Positions 5,232 through 5,639 of a DNA stretch of 5,639 nucleotides are shown here, piece after piece. The notes under the pieces were generated by a model. It did no database searches, was not told where the DNA came from, and was given only the letters and a program-made list of their open reading frames with translations. The position numbers and the translations under genes are program-made. Every line of letters begins with the position of its first letter. The stretch's first letter is position 1. The DNA is from Fidelibacterota bacterium SCGC AAA003-L08 (GTDB lineage: Bacteria > Fidelibacterota > Marinisomatia > SCGC-AAA003-L08 > D37C17). The stretch spans positions 1 through 5,639 of the forward strand of contig ASPJ01000048.1 in assembly GCA_000405805.1 (NCBI GenBank), in the 5' to 3' direction.

Positions 5232-5639
5232 ATGGTAGATCATGATATAATACCAACCTTTCATCCAGAGTGGTGGGCAACAAATGGTATCACCGTCTCT
5301 GTTATTGTATTGTTGTTCTTGCATGCAAAAAACCTTAAAAATTCAGATTTAACAAAGTTCACATATCTAGTAGGATCAATTTTATGTTTTAGAGTTGTAT
5401 TTATGCAATTTTATCAACTATACATGAATGTGTGGGTTGTTGAATCAAGTATTCCTCTCCATTTATGCGGACTTTCCTCAATCCTTGCAGGAGTACTGCT
5501 GTTTAAGCGAACCCAGTTTATATATGAGTGTCTATTTTATTGGGGGTTGGCAGGTGCATTCCAATCTCTTCTGACACCGGAATTTACATTAGGGAAATCT
5601 GATTCAGTTATCTACGTAGATTATTTTATTAGTCATGGA
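5232..5639 (+). CDS. TIGR02206 (TP0381/YwaF) family integral membrane protein, 3' truncated by window
   Basis: The frame is open from the ATG at 5232 to the last base (136 codons), so the 3' end is missing. The N-terminus is short, with HPEWW (11-15). Hydrophobic segments follow at about 20-31, 44-65, 75-91 and 98-115. Conserved-looking features are the PLHLCG motif (75-80, with H77 and C79), YWGLAGAFQSLLTPE (103-117) and YFISHG (131-136). These match my memory of the TIGR02206 membrane family (Treponema TP0381, Bacillus YwaF), which is related to TMEM164, an animal membrane acyltransferase that makes polyunsaturated ether phospholipids with a proposed catalytic cysteine. Enzyme activity in bacteria is inference. 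An in-frame TAA stands directly before the ATG, so 5232 is the first possible ATG. No good Shine-Dalgarno lies close; GAGG at 5213 is 15 nt away. It follows recA by 10 bp with no terminator visible. Confidence 0.75.
   Translation, partial: MVDHDIIPTFHPEWWATNGITVSVIVLLFLHAKNLKNSDLTKFTYLVGSILCFRVVFMQFYQLYMNVWVVESSIPLHLCGLSSILAGVLLFKRTQFIYECLFYWGLAGAFQSLLTPEFTLGKSDSVIYVDYFISHG

Noticed and set aside
5246..5251. Second TATAAT within the start of the membrane-protein gene
   Set aside because: It lies inside the coding sequence downstream of the start, has no -35 partner, and TATAAT is common by chance in this AT-rich DNA.

Overview
The window is a compact, AT-rich (roughly 30% G+C by eye) run of bacterial housekeeping genes, all on the + strand. 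Every gene is at most about 20 bp from its neighbour, and most overlap. There is no RNA gene, mobile element, CRISPR array or non-coding stretch longer than 20 bp. The order is dnaX (3' end) - ybaB/ebfC - recR - pgsA - pgpA - cinA - thpR - recA - a TIGR02206/YwaF-type membrane protein (5' end). No taxon can be named with certainty. The order dnaX-ybaB-recR is widespread, and pgsA-cinA-recA is known from several phyla. The added pgpA and thpR, the strong A+T bias and the style of the DnaX C-terminus suggest an uncultured or marine Gram-negative lineage, for example of the FCB/Marinimicrobia kind. That placement is inference only.

Layout. Positions 1-422 hold the end of the DNA polymerase III clamp-loader subunit, including a 13-residue tandem repeat in its linker. 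Positions 438-1357 hold the nucleoid-associated protein YbaB/EbfC and the recombination mediator RecR. Positions 1354-2429 hold PgsA and PgpA, consecutive enzymes of phosphatidylglycerol synthesis. Positions 2426-3646 hold CinA, a two-domain pyridine-nucleotide salvage protein. Positions 3639-4202 hold an RNA 2',3'-cyclic phosphodiesterase of the 2H family, and 4223-5221 hold RecA. From 5232 to the window end there is the N-terminal part of a multi-pass membrane protein of the TIGR02206 (TP0381/YwaF) family, related to eukaryotic TMEM164.

The genes fall into two themes: DNA replication and recombinational repair (dnaX, ybaB, recR, recA) and membrane phospholipid synthesis (pgsA, pgpA, and possibly the last gene). 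NMN salvage and RNA end processing sit between them. The junctions (TAATG, TTGA, ATGA, ATGA, an 8-bp overlap) suggest one polycistronic transcript with translational coupling from ybaB to thpR. Fresh Shine-Dalgarno sites appear before ybaB, thpR and recA. No convincing internal promoter, terminator or LexA-type operator was seen.

I found no evidence of a previously undescribed system. The points most worth a second look are the lipid-enzyme pair inside a recombination operon, the TMEM164-like gene after recA, and the DnaX linker repeat.
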